Positions 53,006 through 62,139 are shown, numbered from the stretch's first letter. The stretch: 64,000 nt of DNA from Epilithonimonas lactis (GCF_900110605.1 NZ_FOFI01000001.1:992001-1056000), one strand, 5' to 3'. Notes: generated from the letters alone by a model not told the origin. Made by a program: numbers and translations.

Positions 53006-54382
53006 ATGTTAAAATACACGAAATGTCTTTTTTTATTGTCAGTGATCTTGTGTTTATTTAATACAAATCTATCGGCTCAAATAAAAAAAGGTCAGCTCAT
53101 AGATGGGATTGCAGCCGTGATTGGTGATGAGATCGTTCTGGAGTCTGACATAGAGGATCAGGCGAACTATGCGAAACAGCAAGGCGCAAATGTAGGTGAC
53201 AAATGTGATTTTATGGAAAGTATCCTGAACAACAAATTGCTGATCTTTGAAGCAAAAAAAGATACATTGATCGAGAACAGATCGGCGGCAATCAAGGAAA
53301 TGGCTGGGACCAAATATACTCAGATCCTGTCCCAATTTCCAGATGAGAAAGCCATGTTGGCCGCGTACAAATTCCGTACGTCTTATGAGATGAAAACAGC
53401 GATCGAGAAGATCGACGCGGATAACTATTACGGTCAGGCAAAGTATGGACGTATTACGGAGAAAGCAGATGTGACGCCAAATGAGGTGACAGATTTTTAT
53501 AATCAATTCAAATTCCAATTGCCGAATGTGAAGGATGAAGTTTTATTATCCAAAATCAGTATCTATCCAAAGATATCGGCAGCTCACAAAAAGGAAATCG
53601 TAGATAAGCTGAATAAAATCAAGCAAGACATCAAAGCCGGAGAAAGCTTTGAAAACCAAGCAAGGATCTACTCGGAAGACGAAGGTTCTGCTGCACTTGG
53701 TGGACTTTACAAGAACATCAATGTTGGACAAATGGTAAAACCATTCGAGGCTGCTGCACTTAATCTTCAGGAAGGTGAGATGTCCGATCCGGTAGAATCA
53801 GAATATGGATACCACTTGATCCAGCTGATCAAGAGAAACGGAAAAAAGTACGATGCGAGACATATCTTGATAAAGAGTACACCAAATGCCGACGAGATAA
53901 CCGCCGGTAGAAAACAATTGGACAGTATCAGAACTTTGATCGTGGAAAACAAGATGACTTTCAAAGATGCCGCTTACAAATTCTCTGATGACAAAAGCAA
54001 CAAGTTCTCTGCAGGGATCATGACCAACACTCAAGATGGTTCTGACAAATTGGAGAAACTTGGTTTGGATCCAACAGTTTCTTATCAGATCGCAGGTCTT
54101 AAGAAAAATGATGTAACTGAGCCTTTCCAACAGGAAGATCAGCAGAAGAGAAAAATGATCAGCATTATCCAGGTGAATGATGTCATAGATGCACACCAAT
54201 TGGAACTGTCAACAGATTACGAAAGGATCAAAGAGATGGCGCTCAACAAAAAGAAGAATGAGATCGTTGAAAAATGGGTGAATACAAAGATCCCTTCTAT
54301 CTTTATCTCTTTGGATAACAAATATAAGGATTGTAAATTCCACAGCAACTGGCTGAAAAGCAGTATTGTGACCACTAAATAA
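53006..54382 (+). CDS. surA: SurA-like chaperone/prolyl isomerase
   Basis: The 458-aa protein has a signal peptide (to about residue 24, LSAQIKKG), an N-terminal SurA domain (GIAAVIGDEIVLESDIEDQ at about residues 34-52) and two parvulin-type domains. The first includes ARIYSEDEGSAALGG and the second DAAYKFSDDKSNKFSAGI. It assists outer-membrane protein biogenesis in the periplasm. It ends at a strong terminator. Confidence 0.9.
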   Translation: MLKYTKCLFLLSVILCLFNTNLSAQIKKGQLIDGIAAVIGDEIVLESDIEDQANYAKQQGANVGDKCDFMESILNNKLLIFEAKKDTLIENRSAAIKEMAGTKYTQILSQFPDEKAMLAAYKFRTSYEMKTAIEKIDADNYYGQAKYGRITEKADVTPNEVTDFYNQFKFQLPNVKDEVLLSKISIYPKISAAHKKEIVDKLNKIKQDIKAGESFENQARIYSEDEGSAALGGLYKNINVGQMVKPFEAAALNLQEGEMSDPVESEYGYHLIQLIKRNGKKYDARHILIKSTPNADEITAGRKQLDSIRTLIVENKMTFKDAAYKFSDDKSNKFSAGIMTNTQDGSDKLEKLGLDPTVSYQIAGLKKNDVTEPFQQEDQQKRKMISIIQVNDVIDAHQLELSTDYERIKEMALNKKKNEIVEKWVNTKIPSIFISLDNKYKDCKFHSNWLKSSIVTTK

Positions 54383-54400
54383 TTTGGTGCTATAAAAAGA

Positions 54401-54434
54401 AAAAAGGATGAGTGTTTGCTCATCCTTTTTTTTG
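54401..54434. terminator. Terminator after surA
   Basis: AAAGGATGAG pairs with CTCATCCTTT around TGTTTG, flanked by A- and T-runs, so it may also serve the convergent gene. Confidence 0.9.
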
Positions 54435-54450
54435 TTCAAAGTTTTTTAAT

Positions 54451-54792
54451 CTATTCTTCTTTCTCCAAAATTTTATACTCGGATAATTGTCCGTCCCATT
54501 TTTCATTGTAGGTTGAAAATTCGATGGCAGTGATCTGTCCCACTGTAATGTCGATGACGTAGCTCAAGCCTTCCTTCAAGCCTTTGATGGCTATATTTTC
54601 ACCATTGCTGAATAGAGCGTTTGTGTCATCAACTTCATTATTGAAATCTTCGTATAAAAGTTCAACATTCATCCCAGTGCCGGTCAGTTTTCTTTCGGAG
54701 ACTTTCAAATGTGGTATATGCGGCGTAAACTGAGGATATTTATTGGTCAGACCTTCCAATAAGGTGTTTTCCAGTTCATTTAGTTCTTTCAT
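54451..54792 (-). CDS. Small cytoplasmic protein, unknown
   Basis: The 113-aa product has no signal peptide and no membrane helix. It is acidic, with a possible alpha/beta layout (LSYVIDITVGQITAIEFSTYNEKW near the C-terminus). No family recognised. It lies 35 bp after the metallo-hydrolase stop, so it could be part of that unit. Confidence 0.55.
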   Translation of the reverse strand: MKELNELENTLLEGLTNKYPQFTPHIPHLKVSERKLTGTGMNVELLYEDFNNEVDDTNALFSNGENIAIKGLKEGLSYVIDITVGQITAIEFSTYNEKWDGQLSEYKILEKEE

Positions 54793-54827
54793 GTCAAATT
54801 ATTATTAGCTAAATATAAAATTTATAT

Positions 54828-55913
54828 TTAAGACTTCCACCATTCCGTAAAACTTTGATTCTCATCTTCCAAATTCAGTTTGGAGCCAAGGATCGGAGTT
54901 GAGATTTTGAAGTTTTTCCCTCGGCTATTTTCGAAGACTTTTTCCAAAGGTTCGTTCCACGCATGTTGCGCCAAAGCAAATTTCCCGGAATGCACCGGCA
55001 ACACATTTTTCACTTTAAGGTCTTCCGCAACCTGGATGAATTCCTCAGGCAAAGTATGGATGTAGCGCCACTTTTCGTTGTATTGTCCATTTTCCAAGAT
55101 GGCCCAATCAAACGGACCGAATTTCTCTCCAATCTCTTTAAAATGAAAATCATATCCGCTGTCACCTCCAAGAAATATTTTCTTGCTCGGCGTTTCCAAA
55201 ACGTAAGACGACCAAAGCGTATTGTTCCGTTTGAATCTTCGGCCAGAAAAATGTCTGGCTGGCGTGGAAGTGATTTTGAAGCCTTTAGACATCTCATCAC
55301 TCTCGTACCAATCGAGTTCGATGATCTTCTCCTCGTCAAAGCCCCATTTTTCGAAATGTGAACCTACGCCCAATCCACAAATGACTTGATGGATCTTTGG
55401 TCTAAGGCTTTTTACTGTTTTAAAATCCAAATGGTCATAATGGTCATGAGAAATGATCAGGAAATCAATCTCCGGAAAATCTTCTGCCGAATAAATATCG
55501 GTTCCCACAAACGCTTTCGTCGTTCCAGGAATAGGCGATGCATTCCCACTGAAAACGGGATCCACCAAAAACCTTTTTCCATCGATTTGAAAATAATACG
55601 AAGAATGTCCCATCCAAACCAGAAAATTGTCGGTGATCGGTTGGTTTTTCAAGTCAATTTTTTCGGTGGGTAAAAATGCTTTTGGTTTTTTGTTCTCGGT
55701 TTTGTCGGTCAAGAATTCCCAGAGCACTTTGCGCATCGTAAAACCTTCTGCCAGCGATGGCGTGAAGCTCAGATTTTGAAAAGTTCCATTTTTGTAGTTA
55801 GGAGATTGCTTCATCCGGACCAATCTTTTGCCGGAAAATTCTCCTCCGAAAACTGGAAGATTGTAAAGATAAATTGCTAAAACAATTAGCACAATTGGAA
55901 AAATAAAAATCAT
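54828..55913 (-). CDS. Metallo-beta-lactamase-fold hydrolase (NAPE-PLD/UlaG-like)
   Basis: The 361-aa protein starts with a membrane-anchor helix (about residues 2-18). WMGHSSYYFQIDG and DPVFSG begin the fold, and the metal motif ISHDHYDHLD (about residues 152-161) plus HSGKFALAQHAW later supply the ligands. It resembles NAPE-hydrolysing phospholipase D-like and UlaG-type enzymes. Substrate unknown. Its ATG is 3 bp after the stop of the upstream zinc-ribbon gene. Confidence 0.85.
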   Translation of the reverse strand: MIFIFPIVLIVLAIYLYNLPVFGGEFSGKRLVRMKQSPNYKNGTFQNLSFTPSLAEGFTMRKVLWEFLTDKTENKKPKAFLPTEKIDLKNQPITDNFLVWMGHSSYYFQIDGKRFLVDPVFSGNASPIPGTTKAFVGTDIYSAEDFPEIDFLIISHDHYDHLDFKTVKSLRPKIHQVICGLGVGSHFEKWGFDEEKIIELDWYESDEMSKGFKITSTPARHFSGRRFKRNNTLWSSYVLETPSKKIFLGGDSGYDFHFKEIGEKFGPFDWAILENGQYNEKWRYIHTLPEEFIQVAEDLKVKNVLPVHSGKFALAQHAWNEPLEKVFENSRGKNFKISTPILGSKLNLEDENQSFTEWWKS

Positions 55914-55916
55914 AGT

Positions 55917-56270
55917 TTAGTCGGTCTTTTTTACAATTAAAACCCAATCGCCATCCAGGATCTTGTAACCCTGATCATAGACGAAAAAGTATTGAGAACC
56001 GTTTTTGTAGGTCACGATTTGAGTCATATAATCGAAATCAAAACCGGCGTTCTGTAGTTTAAGACGATTGATCTTTGTTTTTCCTTCAAAATTATTTTCG
56101 GAAAGGATGCGGTAATTTTTGCGAAGTCTGTTGTTCACATTCCGCATGTTGTTGGTCGAGTTTTTATTTTGCTTGTTGTTGAAGGCGTTGCGGCAGGCAT
56201 CGGAACAGAATTTCTTATCGGATCTGCCGATGATCTTGTCGCCGCATTCTGGGCAGTTTTGGGTTTCCAT
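55917..56270 (-). CDS. Zinc-ribbon protein, unknown
   Basis: The 117-aa product begins with CPECGDKIIGRSDKKFCSDAC (split here as CPECG and KFCSDAC), a zinc ribbon of the DUF2116 type at about residues 5-26. An Asn/Lys-rich linker follows, then a C-terminal strand-rich region. It precedes the metallo-hydrolase with 3 bp between. Function unknown. Confidence 0.7.
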   Translation of the reverse strand: METQNCPECGDKIIGRSDKKFCSDACRNAFNNKQNKNSTNNMRNVNNRLRKNYRILSENNFEGKTKINRLKLQNAGFDFDYMTQIVTYKNGSQYFFVYDQGYKILDGDWVLIVKKTD

Positions 56271-56319
56271 TTTTGTGTTTTTTTGAAGACCTAATTTAGG
56301 AAATTAGCTTGTTTCTCTT

Positions 56320-56847
56320 TCATTTAAAATTCACTTTTTTCTTGATCAATTTCCTATTTTCATCACTCAAATCCTTTTCAAGATAGTAAATCTGATTGTT
56401 CTCTCGAAAGATCATTTTTTGTAAATTTTCATTAGTAATAGTTTCACAACCAGTGGGAATCAAAAAAGTATCGACGGTTTTTTTCCAGTTTCCATTGCTG
56501 AAAGAGTAGGTTGTCATCGCATAAGTGCAGCCATTCATCGGCGCTTGATAAATAGAAATGTCGTCTTTTCCATCGTTGTTCAGGTCGCCCTCGTTGATGA
56601 GGATTGTTTCGCAACAGCCTGCTTTTATCGGTTTTAATTTTTTATCAGAAAACCTAATCTTATACTCTGCGGGCGTTCCATCTTCGATCGGATTTCCTTT
56701 TGTCTCCTTAGTTTTGATGACAGTTGCAATTATTTTCTTTCCATTTCCTAAGAAAGTACCTTCGATTTTAGTTCCGATCTTTTTCTCTGTTGAAGTTTGT
56801 GCGAACGTGAAAACACCGAATGTCATTAAGGTCAATATTAATTTCAT
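56320..56847 (-). CDS. Secreted protein with FG-GAP/EF-hand-like motif
   Basis: The 175-aa product has a signal peptide (to about residue 16, FTFAQ). The stretch GDLNNDGKDDISIYQ (about residues 87-101) is the calcium-loop motif of FG-GAP or dockerin-like repeats. No larger family recognised. It ends before a 49-bp gap to the zinc-ribbon gene and follows another small exported gene. Confidence 0.65.
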   Translation of the reverse strand: MKLILTLMTFGVFTFAQTSTEKKIGTKIEGTFLGNGKKIIATVIKTKETKGNPIEDGTPAEYKIRFSDKKLKPIKAGCCETILINEGDLNNDGKDDISIYQAPMNGCTYAMTTYSFSNGNWKKTVDTFLIPTGCETITNENLQKMIFRENNQIYYLEKDLSDENRKLIKKKVNFK

Positions 56848-56858
56848 AAAGCCAGTTT

Positions 56859-57323
56859 TTAATTTTTATTAAGGACCAGACTGTCTCCAAATTTCGCCAC
56901 TTCCAAAGTGATGATCTTAGGTTTAGCAAAATGTTCAACAGGCGCTTCGCAAGTTCCGGTATGTGCAATGTTCTCGATTTGAAATTCAACCTTTGAAGTT
57001 TCAACAAATTGGTACTTCCCATCGATCGCCGTGAAGCAGTCGTTGCCACATTCCCAACTGTTGTAACTTCGGAATTTGTTTTTATCTGTGAATTCTACTG
57101 CTGAGAAATTCCAGATCACTGCCGTATCGTTCTTCTTCGTTAAAATAAATTGCTTCTCATCAGTTTCAGATCCAATCAATTTCTCATTTTTTATTAGCCA
57201 AGTAGAATTGTTTAGATAATTGTCAAAATTCTTGCTGACCGCTTTCTCCTTTGCTTTCTCGCAGCTAATGACTGAGGATAAGGTGACTAAGGCACTAAAT
57301 ATGATGATGATATTATTTCTCAT
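56859..57323 (-). CDS. Lipoprotein, unknown
   Basis: The 154-aa product has a lipoprotein signal (VISCEKA, Cys at about residue 21). The rest is a soluble domain with two cysteine pairs (YNSWECGNDCF and the later TGTCEAP). It may be cotranscribed with the next gene, 11 bp downstream. No family was recognised. Confidence 0.65.
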   Translation of the reverse strand: MRNNIIIIFSALVTLSSVISCEKAKEKAVSKNFDNYLNNSTWLIKNEKLIGSETDEKQFILTKKNDTAVIWNFSAVEFTDKNKFRSYNSWECGNDCFTAIDGKYQFVETSKVEFQIENIAHTGTCEAPVEHFAKPKIITLEVAKFGDSLVLNKN

Positions 57324-57502
57324 TCGTATGTTGCTTTAAATCAAATTTATAAAATCCTTTCCATTTACAAACGATTACAAACGGATATAAATACTTTTCT
57401 ACCGATTCAGGGTTCTTTTTTGTTGAAAATTTGCAGCAAGGAAATCAGGAAAACAGACAACACGACCTGATTTCAAAAGTTTAATTTAAAAAATATAATG
57501 CT

Positions 57503-57835
57503 ATGTCTTTAAGAAACAAAGTGACGTTGATCGGTCACACAGGAAAAGAAGTTGAAGTTTTCAATTTCGAAAATGGAAACAAAAAAGCAACAGTCACACT
57601 TGCAACCAATGATTTTTATATCAATGCAGCAGGTGAAAGAGTGGAGGACACGCAATGGCACAATCTGGTGGCCTTCGGTAAAACTGCCGATGTTCTGGAA
57701 AAATATGTCCCAAAAGGAAAAGAAATTGCCATCGAAGGAAAACTGACCTACCGTTCATACGACGATAAGGACGGAACCAAACGTTTTTTGACTGAGATCA
57801 GGATAGAAGAGATGGTTCTTTTAGGAAACAAATAA
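57503..57835 (+). CDS. ssb: Short single-stranded DNA-binding protein
   Basis: The 110-aa product is the OB fold of bacterial SSB alone: RNKVTLIGHTGKEVEV, TLATNDFY, EDTQWHNLVAFGKTADVLEKYVPKGKEIAIEGKL in the middle. The acidic C-terminal tail (DDDIPF type) that binds partner proteins is missing: it ends VLLGNK. So it may be a secondary SSB and not the main replicative one. It has its own terminator. Confidence 0.9.
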   Translation: MSLRNKVTLIGHTGKEVEVFNFENGNKKATVTLATNDFYINAAGERVEDTQWHNLVAFGKTADVLEKYVPKGKEIAIEGKLTYRSYDDKDGTKRFLTEIRIEEMVLLGNK

Positions 57836-57847
57836 TTGATATTTCAA

Positions 57848-57884
57848 ATCCTTGGCAAGTACAACAGCTTGCCGAGGTTTTTTC
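57848..57884 (+). terminator. Terminator after ssb
   Basis: CCTTGGCAAG pairs with CTTGCCGAGG (one mismatch) around TACAACAG, followed by TTTTTTC. Confidence 0.8.
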
Positions 57885-57901
57885 ATTTTAAAATTGATAT
57901 C

Positions 57902-58342
57902 ATGAAAGTCAAAATTTTAAAGGTCAGAATTTCTGACCAGTTTCAAAACATGGACGAAGCTGTTTTAAATGACTATCTGGAACGTTACGAGATCATCAAT
58001 ATTAATTCTCAATTGGTTCAGGACGAGATCAACTTCTGGTCTGTCTTTATCAATTATGAGGAAAAACAAGTAAAGCCAAAATCAAACAAAACGAATGCAA
58101 ATCCCGAAGAGGAGCTTTCTGAAGAAGAAATGATCATCTATCAAAAATTGAAGAACTGGCGAGCAGAGAAGTCACGGGAATGGCAATTACCGCCCTACAT
58201 TATTTTTCACAATACGCATCTGATAGCTATCGCAAAACACAAACCGAGTAATTTTGAAGACCTGGAAAATGTCAAAGGATTAGGAAGGTCCAAAATCGAA
58301 AAATTCGGAACAGAGATCATACAAGTTTTAGAAAATGCCTGA
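57902..58342 (+). CDS. HRDC-domain protein
   Basis: The 146-aa product from ATG at 57902 has a C-terminal HRDC domain (about residues 75-140, LKNWRAEKSREWQLPPYIIFHNTHL and NVKGLGRSKIEKFG), a nucleic-acid-binding module found in RecQ helicases. The N-terminal part is not recognised. It follows ssb, and a role in DNA metabolism is inferred from the domain. The frame extends 66 bp upstream through the ssb terminator, which is not coding. Confidence 0.8.
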   Translation: MKVKILKVRISDQFQNMDEAVLNDYLERYEIININSQLVQDEINFWSVFINYEEKQVKPKSNKTNANPEEELSEEEMIIYQKLKNWRAEKSREWQLPPYIIFHNTHLIAIAKHKPSNFEDLENVKGLGRSKIEKFGTEIIQVLENA

Positions 58343-58443
58343 TCTCTATTTCTGCGATTGCAGTAGTTGCAATTAATCGTGATTAGTATTGGATATTAAG
58401 ATAAAAATAACATTTCCGAAGCTTGATTTTACAATTTATCTTT

Positions 58444-58451
58444 TATTTTTG
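58444..58451 (+). promoter_or_regulatory. Candidate -7 element, ppc
   Basis: TATTTTTG matches TAnnTTTG, 4 bp before the ppc ATG, implying a very short leader. Confidence 0.3.
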
Positions 58452-58455
58452 TTAA

Positions 58456-61002
58456 ATGCTAAACGATCAGAAAATTGAAAAATTCAGGCAGATTGTAGAA
58501 AATAAGTTTCAGATCTACAATTCACTCTTCATGAGTTTGCCCTATGATAAAATGACAAACATCGGGATGTTGCTCCCTTTTCTAGCGGAAGAAAGCAGAG
58601 AAGGTTATCAGCAAGGAAAATCTCCAGAAGAAATTGTGGAAGAGTTTTTCCAGAAACACACAGAACTGGAAACTGAGGACCAAAAGTTGGAACTCCTATT
58701 CAAGATCATCCAATACATAGAAAGACAAGTTGTTCTTTTTGACAGTATTGAAGATGCGGCTTTCCAGCAATTGCATTCCGAAACAGATTCTGGAACGGTG
58801 ATGAATATGTACGACCGTGCCAATCAGGACCATCAGCTTGCAGCGATCAGAAAAAAGATGGACGATTTTGCGATCAAAATCGTGTTCACAGCGCATCCGA
58901 CGCAGTTCTATCCAAATGCGGTTCAAAGAATTATCCACGATCTTCGTGATGCGATCATCAATGACTCGGTGACACAGATCGATACCTTACTTCAGCAATT
59001 AGGGAAAACACCTTTTGTGAACAAAGAAAGACCAACGCCTTTGGACGAAGCTTTGAGCATCATTTATTACTTAAGATACGTCTATTACCAAAGTATTGGT
59101 GAGCTTTACAGAAAGATAAAGCAAGTTTACGGAACATCGAATTATACACCAAATCCGGATATTATTCAGTTGGGATTCTGGCCAGGTGGTGACCGCGATG
59201 GAAATCCTTTCGTAACGGCTGATATAACCATGAAAGTGGCTGAGGAATTGAGAATATCAATCCTGAAAGATTACTACGGACATTTGAAGATCGTCCGAAG
59301 AAGATTGAGTTTCCGAGGCGTTTCTGATGTTTTGAAAAATGTGAGCAAAAGGATCTATGATTCGATCTTCCAGGAAGATGCAAGGATTTCTGCCACTGAA
59401 ATTATCGCGGAACTGGACAAAGCTGAAAAGATCTTAAAAGAAGAGCACAACGGCCTTTTCTTCGATGTTCTGGATGATTTCAGAGATCGGGTGAAGATCT
59501 TCGGAACTCATTTTGCGACGTTGGATATTCGTCAGGACAGCAGAGTTCATCAAAATGTCATTGATGATATTTTCAAAAAGGTCATCAATGAAGACGTAGA
59601 TTCTAAAACGAATGATGAGAAGATCGATCTGTTGCTGGGATCTGGCGCCATTCTGAATCCTCAGGATTTTGATGACGAAATGACCTGCGAAACTTTGAAA
59701 AGTGTTTATAATATCAAAACCATTCAGGAGAATAATGGCGAACGTGGGATGCACCGCTACATTATTTCAAACTCTGATGAGGTGAAGGATGTGATGAATG
59801 TCTATGTCATGATGAAGCTTTGCGGTTATGCTGAAGAAGACATTCACATCGATATTGTACCATTGTTCGAAACGATGGAAGGTTTGGATAAGTCTGAAAA
59901 TGTGATGAAGACATTATATGATCATCCAGTTTATAAGAAGCACCTCGCAAGAAGAAACAACAAACAGATCATTATGCTTGGCTTCTCCGATGGAACCAAA
60001 GATGGTGGCTACCTGAAAGCAAACTGGCAGATCTACACATCAAAAGAAAAGCTGACCAAGATCTCTGAGGATAATGGTGTGAAAGTCGTGTTCTTTGACG
60101 GTAGAGGTGGACCGCCAGCAAGAGGTGGTGGAAAGACGCATGATTTCTACGCATCGCAAGGAAAAACCATTGCCAACAACCAAATCGAGTTGACCATCCA
60201 AGGACAAACCATTACCAGTGTTTTTGGAAATAAAGATCAGGCGAAATTCAACTTTGAACAGTTGCTGACGGCTGGGATCGAGAATGATGTTTTCAAAAGT
60301 ACCAAGAAAGACCTTAATGATAAAGAACGTGCTTTGATCTCGGAATTAGCTGATATCAGTTACCAAAAATATTCTGATTTGAAAGCGCATCCAATGTTTG
60401 TGCCTTATCTACAGGAAATGAGTACTTTGGAATATTATGGAAGAACCAATATCGGAAGTCGACCAAGCAAAAGAGGCGCAGGTTCTGAGCTGAAATTTGA
60501 AGATCTGAGAGCGATTCCATTCGTTGGATCTTGGGCACAGTTGAAGCAGAATGTTCCTGGATTTTTTGGGTTCGGATTCGCTTTGAAAACCTTGATGGAT
60601 GCTGGGAGATTTGATGAGATCAAAGAACTCTACAAAGGTTCGGATTTCTTCAAAACCTTGGTGCTGAACTCGATGATGAGTATGAACAAAACCTATTTCC
60701 CACTGACCTACTACATGAGAAACAATCCGAAGTTTGGGGAGTTCTGGAATATTTTGTTTGCAGAGTTTTCTCTTTCCAAGGAAATGATGTTGGAGCTGAC
60801 AGGTTATAAAATATTGATGCAGGAAGAACCACTCAACAGAAAATCTGTGAAGATACGTGAGAAGATCGTGCTTCCGCTTTTGAGTATTCAGCAATATGCT
60901 TTGATCAAGATCCAGAAAGGTGAAGGTAACCGAGAAAGTTACGAGAAACTTGTAATGCGATCATTGTTTGGAAATATCAATGCGAGCAGAAACTCAGCTT
61001 AG
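58456..61002 (+). CDS. ppc: Phosphoenolpyruvate carboxylase
   Basis: Converts PEP and bicarbonate to oxaloacetate, refilling the TCA cycle. At 848 aa it is within the bacterial PEPC range. The N-terminal motif reads FTAHPTQF (about residues 146-153), where E. coli PEPC has HPTE. PGGDRDGNPFVT, MLGFSDGTKDGGYL and FDGRGGPPARGGGKTH are the later active-site motifs. The HPTQ and GGPPARGGG forms appear to be a lineage variant, as I recall them, and not decay. Confidence 0.93.
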   Translation: MLNDQKIEKFRQIVENKFQIYNSLFMSLPYDKMTNIGMLLPFLAEESREGYQQGKSPEEIVEEFFQKHTELETEDQKLELLFKIIQYIERQVVLFDSIEDAAFQQLHSETDSGTVMNMYDRANQDHQLAAIRKKMDDFAIKIVFTAHPTQFYPNAVQRIIHDLRDAIINDSVTQIDTLLQQLGKTPFVNKERPTPLDEALSIIYYLRYVYYQSIGELYRKIKQVYGTSNYTPNPDIIQLGFWPGGDRDGNPFVTADITMKVAEELRISILKDYYGHLKIVRRRLSFRGVSDVLKNVSKRIYDSIFQEDARISATEIIAELDKAEKILKEEHNGLFFDVLDDFRDRVKIFGTHFATLDIRQDSRVHQNVIDDIFKKVINEDVDSKTNDEKIDLLLGSGAILNPQDFDDEMTCETLKSVYNIKTIQENNGERGMHRYIISNSDEVKDVMNVYVMMKLCGYAEEDIHIDIVPLFETMEGLDKSENVMKTLYDHPVYKKHLARRNNKQIIMLGFSDGTKDGGYLKANWQIYTSKEKLTKISEDNGVKVVFFDGRGGPPARGGGKTHDFYASQGKTIANNQIELTIQGQTITSVFGNKDQAKFNFEQLLTAGIENDVFKSTKKDLNDKERALISELADISYQKYSDLKAHPMFVPYLQEMSTLEYYGRTNIGSRPSKRGAGSELKFEDLRAIPFVGSWAQLKQNVPGFFGFGFALKTLMDAGRFDEIKELYKGSDFFKTLVLNSMMSMNKTYFPLTYYMRNNPKFGEFWNILFAEFSLSKEMMLELTGYKILMQEEPLNRKSVKIREKIVLPLLSIQQYALIKIQKGEGNRESYEKLVMRSLFGNINASRNSA

Positions 61003-61037
61003 AATAGAATATTTGTTGTCATTTTAATTTAAGGTCT

Positions 61038-61484
61038 ATGGAAACCAAACTAACGGCAAAAGCTTCTATAGGAATTCAAAAACCTGTTTCAGAAATTTTT
61101 GAAGCAATCATTGATCCTGAGAAAATGCAGCATTATTTCATTTCCAAAGGTTCCGCAAGAATGGAAGTTGGAAAAGAAATCTTCTGGGAGTTTCCCGAGT
61201 TTGAAGGTTCTTATCCTTTAACCACAAAAGAAATAACCCCGAATGAAAAGATTGTTTTTGTCTGGGATCCAAAGTCTGTGGTCACGATAGAATTACAGAA
61301 ACTTTCTGAAAATGATACTGTTGTAAAGGTGTCTGAAGTTGGTTACCAAAGTGATGAGAAAGGCATGAAATGGGCAATTGGCCAAACCGAAGGCTGGGCC
61401 AATTTCCTCGCTTGTATGAAAGCCTGGCTGGAACATGGAATCTATCTGCGGAAAGGTGCTTTCGATTTTATGAAAACGAATTAG
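61038..61484 (+). CDS. SRPBCC (AHSA1-like) protein
   Basis: The 148-aa product shows the helix-grip fold signature of the AHSA1/START-like group: VSEIFEAIIDPEKMQHYF near residues 18-35, EITPNEKIVFVWD in the middle, and GWANFLACMKAWLEHG near the end. Members bind a hydrophobic ligand or act as Hsp90 activators in eukaryotes. A specific role is not visible. It is separated from ppc by 35 bp and ends at a terminator. Confidence 0.8.
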   Translation: METKLTAKASIGIQKPVSEIFEAIIDPEKMQHYFISKGSARMEVGKEIFWEFPEFEGSYPLTTKEITPNEKIVFVWDPKSVVTIELQKLSENDTVVKVSEVGYQSDEKGMKWAIGQTEGWANFLACMKAWLEHGIYLRKGAFDFMKTN

Positions 61485-61487
61485 ATT

Positions 61488-61517
61488 AAAAGCTTTGCAA
61501 TCGCAAAGCTTTTTTTA
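61488..61517. terminator. Bidirectional terminator
   Basis: AAAGCTTTGC pairs with GCAAAGCTTT around AATC, with a T-run on the right and As on the left. It separates two convergent genes. Confidence 0.9.
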
Positions 61518-61522
61518 TGATA

Positions 61523-61951
61523 TTAATTTTTCAGATTTTTTCCTGCTATTGAAAAATCAAAAACTGCAGAAACAATATATAAACAAGGAATTAAAAATGA
61601 AAACGGACTTACTTTTCCAGAGAAATAATGGTAATCATCCACAAAATTATATAATAAAGGTAACACTATAATTATTGAAACTACACCAAGAATATAATTT
61701 AACGCAAGATATTTTTTCTTGTAAAATGAAAATAAATTAGAAACTGCAAAGATTTCTAATATGCAGAAAATAGCCATTAGTAAAATCAAGAATTTTCCTA
61801 CAAGAAATCTAGTAGAATAATCTGCGATATTTTCATTGAAAAGTTGAACTTTTTTGAAGTAGTAATAGTATACATATATCAAAGTAATGATTAGAGTAAT
61901 TGTTTTCAGTATTAAAAAAATAATGTAATTCTTAGTGAAAAAATTTTGCAT
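61523..61951 (-). CDS. Four-helix membrane protein, unknown
   Basis: The 142-aa product has four hydrophobic segments at about residues 9-29, 49-72, 82-101 and 113-133. It has no diagnostic motifs. Like the protein at 34158 it is very AT-rich in its codons. It lies beyond a bidirectional terminator, so it is a single-gene unit. Confidence 0.6.
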   Translation of the reverse strand: MQNFFTKNYIIFLILKTITLIITLIYVYYYYFKKVQLFNENIADYSTRFLVGKFLILLMAIFCILEIFAVSNLFSFYKKKYLALNYILGVVSIIIVLPLLYNFVDDYHYFSGKVSPFSFLIPCLYIVSAVFDFSIAGKNLKN

Positions 61952-62052
61952 CGTTGATAGGTTTAGTTTTTTTTAAAAGTACATAAAAATTTTAGTAACT
62001 ATTCTAAATAATGCTGTGAAAAAATTACCTAAAAACCTTCCAACTCTGCGAA

Positions 62053-62139
62053 GCGCGCCCCGACCTGAGTGGAGCTCTTTTTTGTGGCTGGAAAAGCGAT
62101 GGCAAAAAAAGCGGGAACGGAGGGCGGAAAAAGGCGCCC
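62053..62139 (-). repeat. Structured dispersed repeat, copy D
   Basis: On the minus strand: starts GGGCGCC, then GCTTTTTTTG pairs with CAAAAAAGAGC around an inner hairpin, then CTCCACTCAGGTCGGGGCGC. The outer ends use GCGC where copies A and B use GCAGC/GCTGC, and the inner stem uses GCT/AGC. It lies upstream of the small gene at 62210. Confidence 0.75.
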
